This document shows positions 26,772 to 36,316 of a DNA stretch of 64,000 bases, piece after piece (position 1 is the first letter of the stretch; every line of letters starts with the position of its first letter). The position numbers and the translations under genes were made by a program. Location: NCBI RefSeq assembly GCF_024701375.2, contig NZ_CP113910.1, positions 7,006,001 to 7,070,000 on the forward strand. The letters run 5' to 3'. The notes under the pieces were generated by a model. That model searched no databases and was not told where the DNA came from. It saw nothing but the letters and a program-made list of their open reading frames with translations. This DNA comes from Streptomyces sp. KMM 9044 (GTDB lineage: Bacteria > Actinomycetota > Actinomycetes > Streptomycetales > Streptomycetaceae).

Positions 26772-27779
26772 TCACCCGGGGAACCGCCCGGTGCTGCGCA
26801 GCCTCCAGCGTCGCTCGGCGTAGGCCAGATCGTCGCGCCACAGCCGGGCGGCCGTCCGGCGCATCAGCGGGCGCAGCGCGGGCGCGGCGGCCCGTGCCAG
26901 TGCGAAGCCCCGCCGGTCCGAGGCGGCGACGACCGCCTCGATCACCGCGGTCCGCGGCCGCTCGTCCGCCTCGCCGGTCAGCGGCGTGGCATGCGTCTCC
27001 ACCACGGACGTGGCCCCCTCGCCCTCGGTGATGTGCATGACGACGGTGCGCGGCTCCGGAGCGGTGAACTCCGCCCGGACCGGCACTACCAGACGGCCGG
27101 TCACCCGGAAGGAGACATCGACGACGAAGACGTCGTCCTCCTCGCCCCGTGGAGACCGGGCCACCGTCAGGTCCACGAACGAGTAGGGATGGAACCACGA
27201 ACCGTGCCACGGGTCGAGCCGGTTGGCGACCACGTCCTGCGGTTCGCACCGCCCGACCGCCGTGAACACGGCGTCCACCGCGCTGCCCGCCACCGGCCGT
27301 ACCGGCACGAAGGGGCGCTCCGACGGCTCTTCGCCGCCGACCGGGTCGAGGCGGACCCACACCAGTACGCCGTCGTCGTGCGCAGGGTAGGGACCCCAGC
27401 CGGCGAACGGCCCGCCGTCCAGGGACAGTCCGTGCCAGTGGCACACCAGTTCGCCGCACACCACCCGGCTGTCCCGCAGGGGCGCGCCGAGGTGCGGGCA
27501 GACACCCGGTCCCGCGCGCAGCTCTCCCGTGTCCGACCGCCACACCACGACCTCGATGCCGCCCACCGTACTGCCGTACGGACGGCCAGCGGCGCGCACG
27601 TCCCGGGAGGCACCGACGACGAACCAGTTGCCGGACGGACGGGCGGACGCCCGCTTCAGCGCGTCGGCGATCAGAGCCGGGCGTGCCTCCCGCCAGGTCG
27701 GGGTCTGTGCCGCCCAGTGCGAGCGGCGACGTCGCCGCAACGGGGGTGTCCAGCCGGCCCGGTCCCTTCGGTCACTCAC
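26772..27779 (-). CDS. Rieske [2Fe-2S] oxygenase-like protein of crt cluster (DUF5914-type)
   Basis: 335 aa from GTG 27779, overlapping the crtB stop. The Rieske ligands are visible as CPHLGAPL (Cys, His) and, 17 residues on, CHWHGL (Cys, His). The C-terminal half (from about 180) has the START-like fold layout of Rieske oxygenase alpha subunits, with [13 protein letters not shown] as its best conserved segment. It is last in crtE-crtI-crtB, the position called crtV in Streptomyces. A hydroxylation or desaturation of a carotenoid is a reasonable inference; no substrate is proven by the sequence. Confidence 0.85.
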   Translation of the reverse strand: MSDRRDRAGWTPPLRRRRRSHWAAQTPTWREARPALIADALKRASARPSGNWFVVGASRDVRAAGRPYGSTVGGIEVVVWRSDTGELRAGPGVCPHLGAPLRDSRVVCGELVCHWHGLSLDGGPFAGWGPYPAHDDGVLVWVRLDPVGGEEPSERPFVPVRPVAGSAVDAVFTAVGRCEPQDVVANRLDPWHGSWFHPYSFVDLTVARSPRGEEDDVFVVDVSFRVTGRLVVPVRAEFTAPEPRTVVMHITEGEGATSVVETHATPLTGEADERPRTAVIEAVVAASDRRGFALARAAAPALRPLMRRTAARLWRDDLAYAERRWRLRSTGRFPG

Positions 27780-28771
27780 TGCAGGGGTCCTTTCCTCCGG
27801 AGGGCCGCGTCGCCCGCCCGGGGCACCGCGTGTGAGGCACGGATGCGCCACCGCGCGCCGGCGATCTGTACGACTCCTGCGGCGGCCGTCGCCGTACGAC
27901 GTCTCCGCGACACCACCGCGCGACGGTGCAGCACCGAGTACCCCTGATCCGCGATCGCGTCGAGGATGCCGCCGTAGAGCGTGAACGCGGTGCGGATGCA
28001 GGGGCGCGTCCGGGGGTCGAGCAGGGCGATGCCCGGTTCCGCCGCCCGGTACACCTTTCGCGTCATCGCCTCGGCGGCGACGAGCGCCGCGCGGATGCGC
28101 GGGTCGCGACGCCCTGTGCGGCGGCTCCACTCCAGCAGCGGCCGGTCCACGCCGTGCGTGGCGAGCAGGTCCGCCGGCAGGTAGACGCGGCCCCGGTCCA
28201 GGTCCTCTCCCACGTCCCGAAGGAAGTTGGTGAGCTGGAACGCCTCCCCCAGGGCCGCCGCGTGCGGCGCCGCCTCCTCCCGGGGTACGACCGTGCCCAG
28301 CACCGGCAGCATCTGCAGCCCGATCACCGCGGCCGAGCCGTGCATGTAGGCCCGCAGGTGGCCGTAGGTCGGATAGTCCGTGACGTACAGGTCGCTGAGC
28401 ATCGAGCCCAGGAAGTCGGCGAACAGGACGTGCTCGATACCGTACCGGCCGGCGGTGTCGGCCACGGCACGGACCACGGGCTCGTTCCCGCCACCGGTGC
28501 GCAGCCCGTGCGCCAGGTCGCTCTCCAGGCGCCGCAGCAGCCGGTCACGTTCCTGTGGCGTCCGGGGCCCGTCGAGGTCGTCGACGATGTCGTCCGCCCA
28601 CCGGGCGAAGCCGTACAGCGCGTGCACCGCGGAACGGCGTTCCACGGGGAGAAGGCGGGTGGCCAGGAAGTAGGTCCTGCCGTGCCGGGCGTTGAGCCGC
28701 CGGCACTCGGTGTAGGCGGCGCGCAGGGCGGGATCGGTGATTCCGGCGGCGTCCAGTTCACGACGGGTCAT
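27776..28771 (-). CDS. crtB: Phytoene synthase
   Basis: 331 aa from ATG 28771 (AAGG upstream). Both Asp-rich substrate-Mg motifs are present: [11 protein letters not shown] near residue 53 and [16 protein letters not shown] near 178; YCRRL-type helix appears as [18 protein letters not shown]. It condenses two geranylgeranyl diphosphates to phytoene. The start lies inside the crtI 3' end (14-bp overlap), in operon crtE-crtI-crtB-Rieske. Confidence 0.96.
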   Translation of the reverse strand: MTRRELDAAGITDPALRAAYTECRRLNARHGRTYFLATRLLPVERRSAVHALYGFARWADDIVDDLDGPRTPQERDRLLRRLESDLAHGLRTGGGNEPVVRAVADTAGRYGIEHVLFADFLGSMLSDLYVTDYPTYGHLRAYMHGSAAVIGLQMLPVLGTVVPREEAAPHAAALGEAFQLTNFLRDVGEDLDRGRVYLPADLLATHGVDRPLLEWSRRTGRRDPRIRAALVAAEAMTRKVYRAAEPGIALLDPRTRPCIRTAFTLYGGILDAIADQGYSVLHRRAVVSRRRRTATAAAGVVQIAGARWRIRASHAVPRAGDAALRRKGPLQ

Positions 28772-30329
28772 GGACACCTTCCGCAGTCGGGGCGGCGGCA
28801 GGGGTGGAGCGCGGCGCCGGACGGGCGCGATCGGCGTAACGGTTCCGGAGGCCGCCGGTGACGCGTGCGGCGGCGAGCTTGCCGCTGATGAGCACCGTCG
28901 GCACGCCGACACCGGGGGTGGTGCCGCAGCCGGCCAGCACGACGTTCTCGAGACCGCGCACCAGATTGCGTGGCCGGAACGGGCCGGTCTGGACGAAGGT
29001 GTGGGAGACCGAGAAGGGGGTGCCCGCCGCATGCTCCTGTGCCGCCCAGTCCAGCGGGGTCACCAGCATTTCCTCCTGGACACTGTCGGCGAACCCGTCC
29101 AGGCCCCGCCGCTCCAGCTCGGCGACCAGGCTGTCGCGGTAGCGCGGCCCCAGGTCCCGCCAGGCGGCGGCGGAGGGACCGACATCGGTGTTCGGGCAGG
29201 GAGCCAGTACGTAGTGCAGGTGCCCGCCGGACGGGGCCATGTCCGGATCGTGCGCCGTCGGCCGGGTGATCAGCAGGGACGGGTCGCTCATCAACTGCCC
29301 CTTGACGGTCAACTCGTCGAAAGTACGTTCCCAGGCTGCGCCGAAGGAGAGGGTGTGGTGGGCGAGACCGGGCCAGGTGCGGTCGGTCCCGGCGTGCAGG
29401 ATCACGGCGGACGGTGAGTGACGCAGTCGTACCGGGCGGCGCGGGGTGCGTCCCAGTAGCCGGTGAACAGTGGGCAGTTCGCAGGTCAGCACGACCGCGT
29501 CGCACGGGATCCGCTCGCCCGACGCCAGCCGCACGGCACGTACCCGCCCGGCCGAGCGTTCCAGCGCGGTCGCTTCGGCCGACCAGCGGAACGCCGCACC
29601 CGCGCCGGCTGCCGCGTCCGCCATGCCGCGAGGCAGCGCGTGCATGCCGCCCCTGGGGAACCAGACGCCGGCCACGGTGTCCATGTAGGCGATCACCGCA
29701 TAGGCGGCGAGAGCCCGTGCCGGCGCGACACCGGCGTACAGGGCCTGGAAGGAGAAGACCCGGCGCAGACGCTCGTCGGACAGGAAGCGGCCGATGCGCC
29801 TGTCCAGTCGTCCGAACCCGCCCAGCGCCGCCAGACGGGCCAGGTCCGGGTGCAGAAGCCGGAAGGGCGAGTCGAAGTTCGTGTCGATGAAGCGCCGCAT
29901 CTGGGCCCGGTACAACTGCTCCAGCCACTCCCGCAGTCCGCGGTAGCCCGCCGCCTCGGCCGGTCCCGCGAACCGCCGCACCTCCGCCTCCATCGCCTCG
30001 CCGTCGGTGTGGACGTCGAGTGACGTTCCGTCCGCGAAACACGCCCGGTAAGCCGGGTGGAGCGCCATCAGTTCGACGTGGCGGGAGAGGCTGTCACCCA
30101 CGGCGGCGAAGGCCTCGTCGGCCAGGTGCGGCATGGTCAGCACCGTGGGACCGGTGTCCACTTCGTAGCCGCCGAGGCGCAGGCGGCCGGCCCGGCCGCC
30201 TGGCCCGAAGTCCCGTTCGACGACCGTCACCCTGCGGCCGGCGCCCAGCAGATGCAGGGCACATGCGAGACCGGACAGTCCGGCACCCACCACGACGACG
30301 TGATCCGTCGGCCCCGGTACCGTTTTCAC
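28758..30329 (-). CDS. crtI: Phytoene desaturase
   Basis: 523 aa from GTG 30329. FAD motif [20 protein letters not shown] at the N-terminus, the C-terminal CrtI signature [19 protein letters not shown] and VLISGKLAA near residue 485 are all present. It converts phytoene to lycopene through four desaturations on FAD at the membrane. The start overlaps the crtE stop (GTGA). Confidence 0.96.
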   Translation of the reverse strand: MKTVPGPTDHVVVVGAGLSGLACALHLLGAGRRVTVVERDFGPGGRAGRLRLGGYEVDTGPTVLTMPHLADEAFAAVGDSLSRHVELMALHPAYRACFADGTSLDVHTDGEAMEAEVRRFAGPAEAAGYRGLREWLEQLYRAQMRRFIDTNFDSPFRLLHPDLARLAALGGFGRLDRRIGRFLSDERLRRVFSFQALYAGVAPARALAAYAVIAYMDTVAGVWFPRGGMHALPRGMADAAAGAGAAFRWSAEATALERSAGRVRAVRLASGERIPCDAVVLTCELPTVHRLLGRTPRRPVRLRHSPSAVILHAGTDRTWPGLAHHTLSFGAAWERTFDELTVKGQLMSDPSLLITRPTAHDPDMAPSGGHLHYVLAPCPNTDVGPSAAAWRDLGPRYRDSLVAELERRGLDGFADSVQEEMLVTPLDWAAQEHAAGTPFSVSHTFVQTGPFRPRNLVRGLENVVLAGCGTTPGVGVPTVLISGKLAAARVTGGLRNRYADRARPAPRSTPAAAPTAEGVHDPS

Positions 30330-31468
30330 GCGGCCTCCCCGGCACGCTCCAGTGCGACGCCCGACGCCCGTGCGACCAGCGCGGTGAAGTCCCGCCGTAC
30401 TGCGGGCCCGGCGCCGGTCCTCGCGAAGTGCCGCAGGCTCGTCCTCGCCAGCTCCGAGATCCTTCTCTCCACGGCGGTGCGCGCCCCGGTCCGTTCCAGT
30501 GCCACCCGCATACGTTCCACGCTCTCGTCCGACCGGGAGACCGTGCCGGGGGCGAGTACTTCGGCGGCCCGCTCGTCACCGGAGGCGTCGGCGAGCCTCA
30601 GGCCGACAGCGAGCAGGTAGGTGAGCTTGCGCGTCCGCAGGTCGTCGCTGGCCGGTTTACCCGTCAGGGCCGGGTCGCCGAAGGCGCCGAGGAGGTCGTC
30701 GCGGAGCTGGAAGGCCAGACCCGCACAGCGTCCGGCGGAGCGCAGCGCGTCCAAGGCATGGGCCTGGGCGCCGGCCAGGGACGCACCCAGGGTCAGCGGG
30801 CGCTCCACCGTGTACAGGGCGCTCTTGAGCGTGGCGATGCTCAAGGCCTCGTCGACGCAGGAGGATCCAGACGCCTGGGCGTGGATGTCCCGGTACTGAC
30901 CGGCGACCATCTCGCCGCGCATGGCCCGCCATTCGTGGTACAGCCGCGGGCCGTGCGGGGAGCCGAGTGCCGTCTCGGTGAGCAGGTCGTCCGCCCAGGC
31001 CAGGGCCAGATCGCCGGCCAACACCGCGGCGGAGGTCGCGAACGCCTCGGGCGAACCGTTCATGCGTGCGGCGCGGTGCATGCGGGCGAGGTCCACGTGC
31101 ACCGTCGGCGAGCCCCGCCGCAGCGACGACCCGTCCATCACGTCGTCGTGAATGAGAGCGCACGCCTGGACGAGTTCGAGGGCCGCGCCGGTGCGCAGTA
31201 CGGCCGTCGCGTCGCCCGAACCGCCCGCGGCCCGCCACCCGCACCACGCGAACGCCGTACGCAGCCGCTTGCCGCCCCGCTGGACGAACGAGGTGACCCG
31301 GCCGGCGACATCGCGGGCGAAGACCGGATCCACGTCACGGGCCCGGCACAGCCCTTCGTCGAGGACATGCTCGAGTTCCGCCTCGACGGCCTGGACGGCG
31401 TCGAGGGCGGTGAGCGGACCGTTGACGGGCCCAACCGGTTCGGCCGCAGTGGGCCGCAGTTCAAGCAT
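30326..31468 (-). CDS. crtE: Geranylgeranyl diphosphate synthase
   Basis: 380 aa from ATG 31468, AAGGGG six bases upstream. First Asp-rich motif ALIHDDVMDGSSLRRG near residue 115 and second FQLRDDLLGAFGD near 265 mark a trans-polyprenyl synthase; GGKRLRTAF near 75 carries the diphosphate-binding Lys-Arg. It makes GGPP from FPP/DMAPP and IPP for the carotenoid operon it leads. Upstream sequence (31469-31580) should hold the light-controlled promoter. Confidence 0.96.
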   Translation of the reverse strand: MLELRPTAAEPVGPVNGPLTALDAVQAVEAELEHVLDEGLCRARDVDPVFARDVAGRVTSFVQRGGKRLRTAFAWCGWRAAGGSGDATAVLRTGAALELVQACALIHDDVMDGSSLRRGSPTVHVDLARMHRAARMNGSPEAFATSAAVLAGDLALAWADDLLTETALGSPHGPRLYHEWRAMRGEMVAGQYRDIHAQASGSSCVDEALSIATLKSALYTVERPLTLGASLAGAQAHALDALRSAGRCAGLAFQLRDDLLGAFGDPALTGKPASDDLRTRKLTYLLAVGLRLADASGDERAAEVLAPGTVSRSDESVERMRVALERTGARTAVERRISELARTSLRHFARTGAGPAVRRDFTALVARASGVALERAGEAA

Positions 31469-31581
31469 GCACAACCCCTTCTCACTCTCGGTCACCTGCA
31501 CACCAGTGCTTCCGCCGAGTGCCCCGGTGCGGATGCGCTGATTCCTGCCCGGTGCGGAGCCTGTACTGGAGGACAGTCACT

Positions 31582-31821
31582 CCATTGGCGTAGCCGGTGG
31601 GGAGGGCCGTCGCCCGGGGACGAAGTGCTCCAGGACGTCCGCGTCCACCGTGCCGAGGGTGGTGTCCGGGCGGGGAGGGGCGGCTTGCGGGCCCCTCCGG
31701 CGTCGCGCGCAGGGCCGACGGCCGTCCGGACCGTGCCCGCGTCGGCCCGGCACAGACCGTGGGCCCGCAGGAACGAGCGGGCCCGGTCGGCACCGCCCCC
31801 ACCGGCGATTGCTTCACTCAT
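31582..31821 (-). pseudogene. Small frameshifted ORF upstream of crtE
   Basis: ATG 31821 follows a clear GGAGG. It opens MSEAIAGGGGADRARSFLRA and HGLCRADAGTVRTAVGPARD in good coding style. Near 31670 the coding signal passes to another frame reading TTLGTVDADVLEHFVPG and ending at TGA 31582. The family is not recognised. One indel would restore about 80 residues. It sits 110 bp upstream of crtE on the same strand. Confidence 0.4.
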
Positions 31822-31974
31822 GGCTGCCTCCTCGGCGGCGGTGGAACCGTCGGCTCCTCCACCATCCGTCCCCCGTGGGCCGCGTCCGCTACCAGTTGGT
31901 CGAAAAACCCTCGAAACGGTCATCCATACCGCGGAGCGTGTCACTCGCAGGGGACCGCCGGCACGGCCGGCGCC

Positions 31975-32850
31975 TCAGCCGATGCGAGCTCCCGCGCCGC
32001 CGACACGGACGCGCGGATCACCTGCGCGCAGCGTCACCGTGAGCTCGCCGGGACGGCCCAGGTCCTCGCCCTGGTGCAGGGTGAGGACGGCTTCCTCGGG
32101 GACCAGGCCCAGCTCACGGGCGTACGCACCGAAGGCGGCGGCCGCGGCGCCGGTCGCCGGGTCCTCGACGACGCCGCCGACGGGGAAGGGGGCACGGACG
32201 TGGAAGACAGCGGCCGACTCACGCCACACCAACTGGACCGTGGTCAGGTCCCAGCGGCGCATCAGGGCTTCCAGGCGCGCGAAGTCGTACGTGAGATCGG
32301 CGAGACGGGCACGTGTGGCCGCCGCGAGGACGAGATGCCGGGCGCCGGCGAAGGCGACACGGGGCGGGAAGCCGGGGTCGAGGTCGGTGGCCGGCCAGCG
32401 GAGCGCGGCGAGTGCCTCCGCGAGAGCGTCGTCGTCGACCTCCTCGATGTACGGCTCGACGCTGGTGAGCGTGGCCCTGACCGTCCCGCCCCCCTCGGCC
32501 ACCTCCACCGGCACGACGCCCGCCCGCGTCGCGAACACCATCTCCCCGGGGCCTGTCCGCTCGGCGAGTGCGACGGCGGTCGCGACGGTGGCGTGCCCGC
32601 AGAACGGCACCTCGGCCCTGGGGCTGAAGTAGCGGATGCCGTACGCCCGGCCCTCCTGGCCGCCGAGACCCTCCGGAGGCGCGGTCAGGAACGCGGACTC
32701 CGAGTATCCGAGACCGGCGGCGATGGCCAGCATGTCGCTGTCGTCCAGGCCGGTGGCGTCCAGAACGACACCCGCGGGGTTTCCGCCGTCGGGGGTGCTC
32801 GAGAAGGCGGTGTATCGCAACACCTCGGGCCGCGGCGCATTCTTCGTCAT
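31975..32850 (-). CDS. PhzF-family isomerase/epimerase-like protein
   Basis: 291 aa from ATG 32850; an earlier ATG at 32883 adds 11 residues unlike the family. LRYTAFSSTPDGGNPAGVVL near residue 8 is the PhzF N-terminus, YSESAFL contains the conserved catalytic Glu, and FCGHATVATAVAL and VEDPATGAAAAAFGAYA are the mirrored motifs of the diaminopimelate-epimerase fold. The substrate is unknown; PhzF itself isomerises a phenazine precursor, but no phenazine genes are nearby. Confidence 0.93.
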   Translation of the reverse strand: MTKNAPRPEVLRYTAFSSTPDGGNPAGVVLDATGLDDSDMLAIAAGLGYSESAFLTAPPEGLGGQEGRAYGIRYFSPRAEVPFCGHATVATAVALAERTGPGEMVFATRAGVVPVEVAEGGGTVRATLTSVEPYIEEVDDDALAEALAALRWPATDLDPGFPPRVAFAGARHLVLAAATRARLADLTYDFARLEALMRRWDLTTVQLVWRESAAVFHVRAPFPVGGVVEDPATGAAAAAFGAYARELGLVPEEAVLTLHQGEDLGRPGELTVTLRAGDPRVRVGGAGARIG

Positions 32851-32910
32851 GCTCGCGGCAACGCGGGGCGGGTCCGCGTCCATTCCCGGACACGGGTGGA
32901 GCCGCGGCGG

Positions 32911-34023
32911 TCATTCCAGGAGGGCCGCGACCAGGGTGGCGAACTCGCCCGGGGCGGCGACGCGGATGCCGAGCTGTTCGGCGTTGACGCGCTTGGAGCC
33001 GGCTCCTTCTCCGGCGACCACGAGGGTGGTCTTCCCGGAGACGCTGGAGGAGGAGCGACCGCCGGCCCGTTCGATGAGTTCGTTCATCTCGTTGCGGAAG
33101 AGCTTCTCCAGGCTGCCGGTCATCGCACCGGTGACCACCACCGTCATGTCGGCCAGCGGACGGTCCGCCCCGGCCGTGTCCCGGCCGTCGGGAACGGCGT
33201 CGGCGGCCGGGGGCGGGGTGGCTCCGGGTTCGGTCGTGTTGACGCCCGCCGCAACGAGTTTGTCGAGGAGCGGGGCGAGTTCGGCGAGTTCGGCGACGAC
33301 CGAGGGTGTCTTCTCCGGCCCGATGCCGTCGACCCGCTGCATTGTTTCGGCGTCGGCGGCGCGGAGGTTGTCCATGGTGGCGAAGTACCGGGCGATACGC
33401 CGGGACATGGACCGGCCGGTGCCGCGGACACCGAGCGCGCAGAGCACCCGCGACAGCGGCTGTTCCTTGGCCTTGGCGATCGCCGCGAGCAGGTTGTCGG
33501 TGCTGGTCTCGCTCATCCGGTCCAGGCCGAGCAACCGGTCGTGCCCGAGGGCGAACACGTCGGCGAGGTCGGAGACGAGCCCTGCGTCGACCAGCTGGAC
33601 GACACGGGTGGCTCCCAGGCCCTCGATGTCGAGCTGGTCGCGGCCCGCGGCGTAGGAGAGCGAGGCGACCAAGTGGCAGTTGCGGCCCTGCGCGCACCGC
33701 CGGCGCTCTCCGCTGGAGCCGTGGCCCGCTCCGGAGCGCGCGAGGCGCAGGGCGGTGCCGGACAGGTCGGCCTTCCGTGCGTACGGTCGCCCCTCGGTCT
33801 GCCCCGCTGGCCGGGATGCGGTGCGGTGGCGGGCGAGGCGGGAGCCCGGGCGGCCCGCGTCCTGCTCGGGACGCAGTGCACCCGCGTCGTCCGACGTGGT
33901 CCCGGCACCCGTGCGCCACTGGTCCGGACGGGCCGCCGACAACTCGGCCACGGGGAGCCGGTCGCCGTGCGAACCCTCGTAGGCCGTGAGTTTCCCAAGC
34001 CCGTCCGCGGACGGCGCGCACAT
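32911..34023 (-). pseudogene. ligA: NAD-dependent DNA ligase, C-terminal fragment
   Basis: The recognisable part is residues about 105-370: a residual zinc-finger segment ([19 protein letters not shown]), [20 protein letters not shown], helix-hairpin-helix repeats ([19 protein letters not shown]) and a C-terminal BRCT domain ([18 protein letters not shown]). The adenylation domain with its KxDG lysine and the OB fold are absent, and residues 1-100 look random. It cannot be a ligase. It resembles the extra, non-essential LigA copies of Streptomyces. It may still be translated as an HhH-BRCT protein from an internal start. Confidence 0.8.
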
Positions 34024-34176
34024 GGCTTATTGGGCTGCCGATCGGCGGATGGCCGTGATCGGGCAGCGGCAGAACCCTTCGTGCGAGGTCTGCCAAGGTT
34101 CCCACTTCCCTGTTCACGGTAACCGCGGGGGTCGCAGCGGCGTTCGAGGCAGCAGGGTGACGGGGCCCGCCGGTGG

Positions 34177-34566
34177 TCAGCGGCGCCCCGGCCCACCACT
34201 GCCGAACGCGCCGCTGCCGCCCTCCTCCCAGCGAGGCCGTTCCTGAGAGGTCCCGGGGCGGCTGCCGGAATTGCCTCCGTGCAGGTCGTGCGGCGTCAGG
34301 CGGTCGTCGCTTCTGGGTATCTCATCGGGCTCCCGGTGTTCCCGGACCTCACGGACCGGGCCCCCCTCGGGCATCCGGGGCTGCTCGTCGGGGCGTGGCC
34401 TGGGCGAGTCACCCTCCTTGACCCGTTTGCTCCCGAACGCGAACAAGCCGATCAGCATGCCCACGACCAGCACGGCCGCCACAACGAGGCCGACGCCCAT
34501 GACCCCGCGGCTCGCGGCGAGGTCGGCTGCTTCCATCCACGGGGTGTCCGTCGCGGTGTTCGTCAT
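34177..34566 (-). CDS. DUF6479-like single-pass membrane protein
   Basis: 129 aa from ATG 34566. A short N-terminus is followed by one membrane segment (GVMGVGLVVAAVLVVGMLIG, about residues 22-41) and a long charged, Pro/Arg/Glu-rich cytoplasmic tail (RPRPDEQPRMPEGGPVREV, PRWEEGGSG). This is the layout of DUF6479 proteins in Streptomyces. Function unknown. The ribosome site is weak, and it is divergent from the Cys-rich protein at 34663. Confidence 0.75.
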   Translation of the reverse strand: MTNTATDTPWMEAADLAASRGVMGVGLVVAAVLVVGMLIGLFAFGSKRVKEGDSPRPRPDEQPRMPEGGPVREVREHREPDEIPRSDDRLTPHDLHGGNSGSRPGTSQERPRWEEGGSGAFGSGGPGRR

Positions 34567-34662
34567 GGCCCGCGGGTACCCCCGGGTCCTCCGGCGAACC
34601 CGCCGGGCCGGTACTTGGGAACGGCGGGTTTCACCGTCCGCGGTGATGGCTACCCGCGCTGA

Positions 34663-35046
34663 GTGACGACGGCATCCGAGCAGGAGCTGTACCGGTACCT
34701 CGAGGACCGGTTCGGCTGTGCGCAGGCGTGTGCGGAGTGCTCGCGGGCCTGCGCGGTGCGGGCGGGCCTGGTGGATCCCGGCGGCGGCACCTCCCAGGAA
34801 CTCGTGCGGCGCAAGGGCGTCATCTGCGCGGAGGTGTGCGACGCGACCAGCGGCGTGCTGTCCGAGGGCAACCAGGCGGACGAGGAGACCGTACGGGTCC
34901 AGGTCGAATGGTGCCTGCAGGTGTGCCTCGAGGGCGCGTACGCCTTCGACGGGCACCCCGGCGCGGAACGCACGGCCGAGGCATGCCGGACCTGTGCGCA
35001 GGCCTGTACGGACTTCCTCGGCACGCTGACTTCCTCGACGCGCTGA
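34663..35046 (+). CDS. Cys-rich four-helix-bundle (DUF326/Csp-like) protein
   Basis: 127 aa from GTG 34663. Cysteines recur in helical spacing: GCAQACAECSRAC, ICAEVC, WCLQVC and CRTCAQAC, twelve or more in total. This is the DUF326 pattern; characterised members (Csp) store Cu(I) inside a four-helix bundle. Lack of an export signal suggests a cytosolic role. No copper transporter lies nearby; the CsoR-family gene in the window lacks the Cu(I) His and is 25 kb away. Confidence 0.85.
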   Translation: MTTASEQELYRYLEDRFGCAQACAECSRACAVRAGLVDPGGGTSQELVRRKGVICAEVCDATSGVLSEGNQADEETVRVQVEWCLQVCLEGAYAFDGHPGAERTAEACRTCAQACTDFLGTLTSSTR

Positions 35047-35127
35047 TGTCACACACGTGCGCTGCACCGTACAAAATCGGGTGAGACATCGTCATACTGG
35101 ACGGGCCGGGGAGGGCGCGTTGGACAC

Positions 35128-36201
35128 TTGCGAGGGCGGACGACGGGGGACAGCAGGCTGATCCACGGCCGGTACCGGCTGGTCGATCCGATCGGGCGGG
35201 GCGGCATGGGGAGGTGTGGCGGGCACGCGACGAGTCGCTCGGCAGAGAGGCCGCGGTGAAGTGCCTCAAGCCGGTGAGCGCACAGCACGACCGTGCGTTC
35301 AGCCGGGTGCTGCGCGAGTGCTTCCGGCGGGAGGCCCGGGTGGCGGCGCCCCTGCAGCACCGCGGGATCACCGTCGTGCACGACTCCGGTGAGTACGACG
35401 GTGCGCTGTACCTGGTGATGGAACTACTCCAGGGCCGTGACCTCGGTCGCCTCCCGGAGGACACCAAGCAGCACCCGCTGCCGGTCGAGGAGGTGGGGGA
35501 GATCGCCGAGCAGGTCGCCGCCGCTCTCGCCTACCCCCACGACCAGGGCATCGTGCACCGGGACCTGAAGCCCGCCAACATCGTGCGGCGCGCCGACGGC
35601 ACGGTGAAGATCTGCGACTTCGGCATCGCTCGCCTCGGCCACGACATCGGGTTCACCTCCTGGCCGACCGGCACCGGCGTCGCGATGGGAACCCCGCACT
35701 GCATGTCACCGGAGCAGATCAGCGGTACCGACGTCGACCGGCGCAGCGACCTGTACTCCTTCGGCTGTGTGCTCCACGAGATCGCCACCGGGGTACCGCC
35801 GTTCGACCTCGACGACGCGTGGGCGATCCTCGTCGGGCACCGTGACACCCCGCCCCGGCCGCCGCGCGGCCACTGCGCCGAACCGCCCGGGCGCCTGGAG
35901 CGGATCATCCTCGACCTGCTGGCCAGGGAACCCGGCAGACGCCCCGACAGTGCACGCGAACTGGCCCGCCGCGTCGGCGCGGTGCGGGGCCGCTCCGGCC
36001 CTGCACCTGCAGCCGGTAACGGCGGCGGGCCGGACGGTCGAGGCGGCCCGGGAGGTCCCGGCGGTGGTGCCGACCGAGGCTTCGGCCGTGGCCCCGGTCG
36101 CGGTGCCGTACTGGCCGGAGCCCGCCGGCCCGTCCGTTGCGGGCGACCGTTCCGCCCCGCCGCGCTGGGCCGTCCGGCCCGATCCGGTGGGCGGAGTGTG
36201 A
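35128..36201 (+). pseudogene. Ser/Thr protein kinase, two frameshifts
   Basis: From a candidate TTG 35128 the frame reads LIHGRYRLVDPIGRGGMG, the glycine loop. At about 35207-35213 one G appears missing, and the kinase continues in the next frame with VWRARDESLGREAAVKCLK (catalytic Lys), HRDLKPANIV, CDFGIARLG, GTPHCMSPEQ and DLYSFGCVLHEIATG. Near 35985 the coding signal moves again, to a Pro/Ala-rich tail ending PDPVGGV at 36201. One start in the second frame (about 35214) would leave a kinase without its glycine loop. Either a recent pseudogene or base-call errors in G runs. Confidence 0.8.
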
Positions 36202-36316
36202 GGGGCGGCGGACGGTCACGGGAGCGGAGGGTATGCCGGGGCAACCGGTGCGGTCTCCACGCAGGGGCATTGCCCGCCGCATGGTCGGCACAGATCTTCA
36301 CGTGTTACGAAGAACC

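Noticed and set aside
30020..34122. Two plus-strand frames of over 840 codons opposite crtI, crtE, PhzF and ligA
   Set aside because: They are antisense to genes with clear motifs and have no ribosome site, domain or homology.
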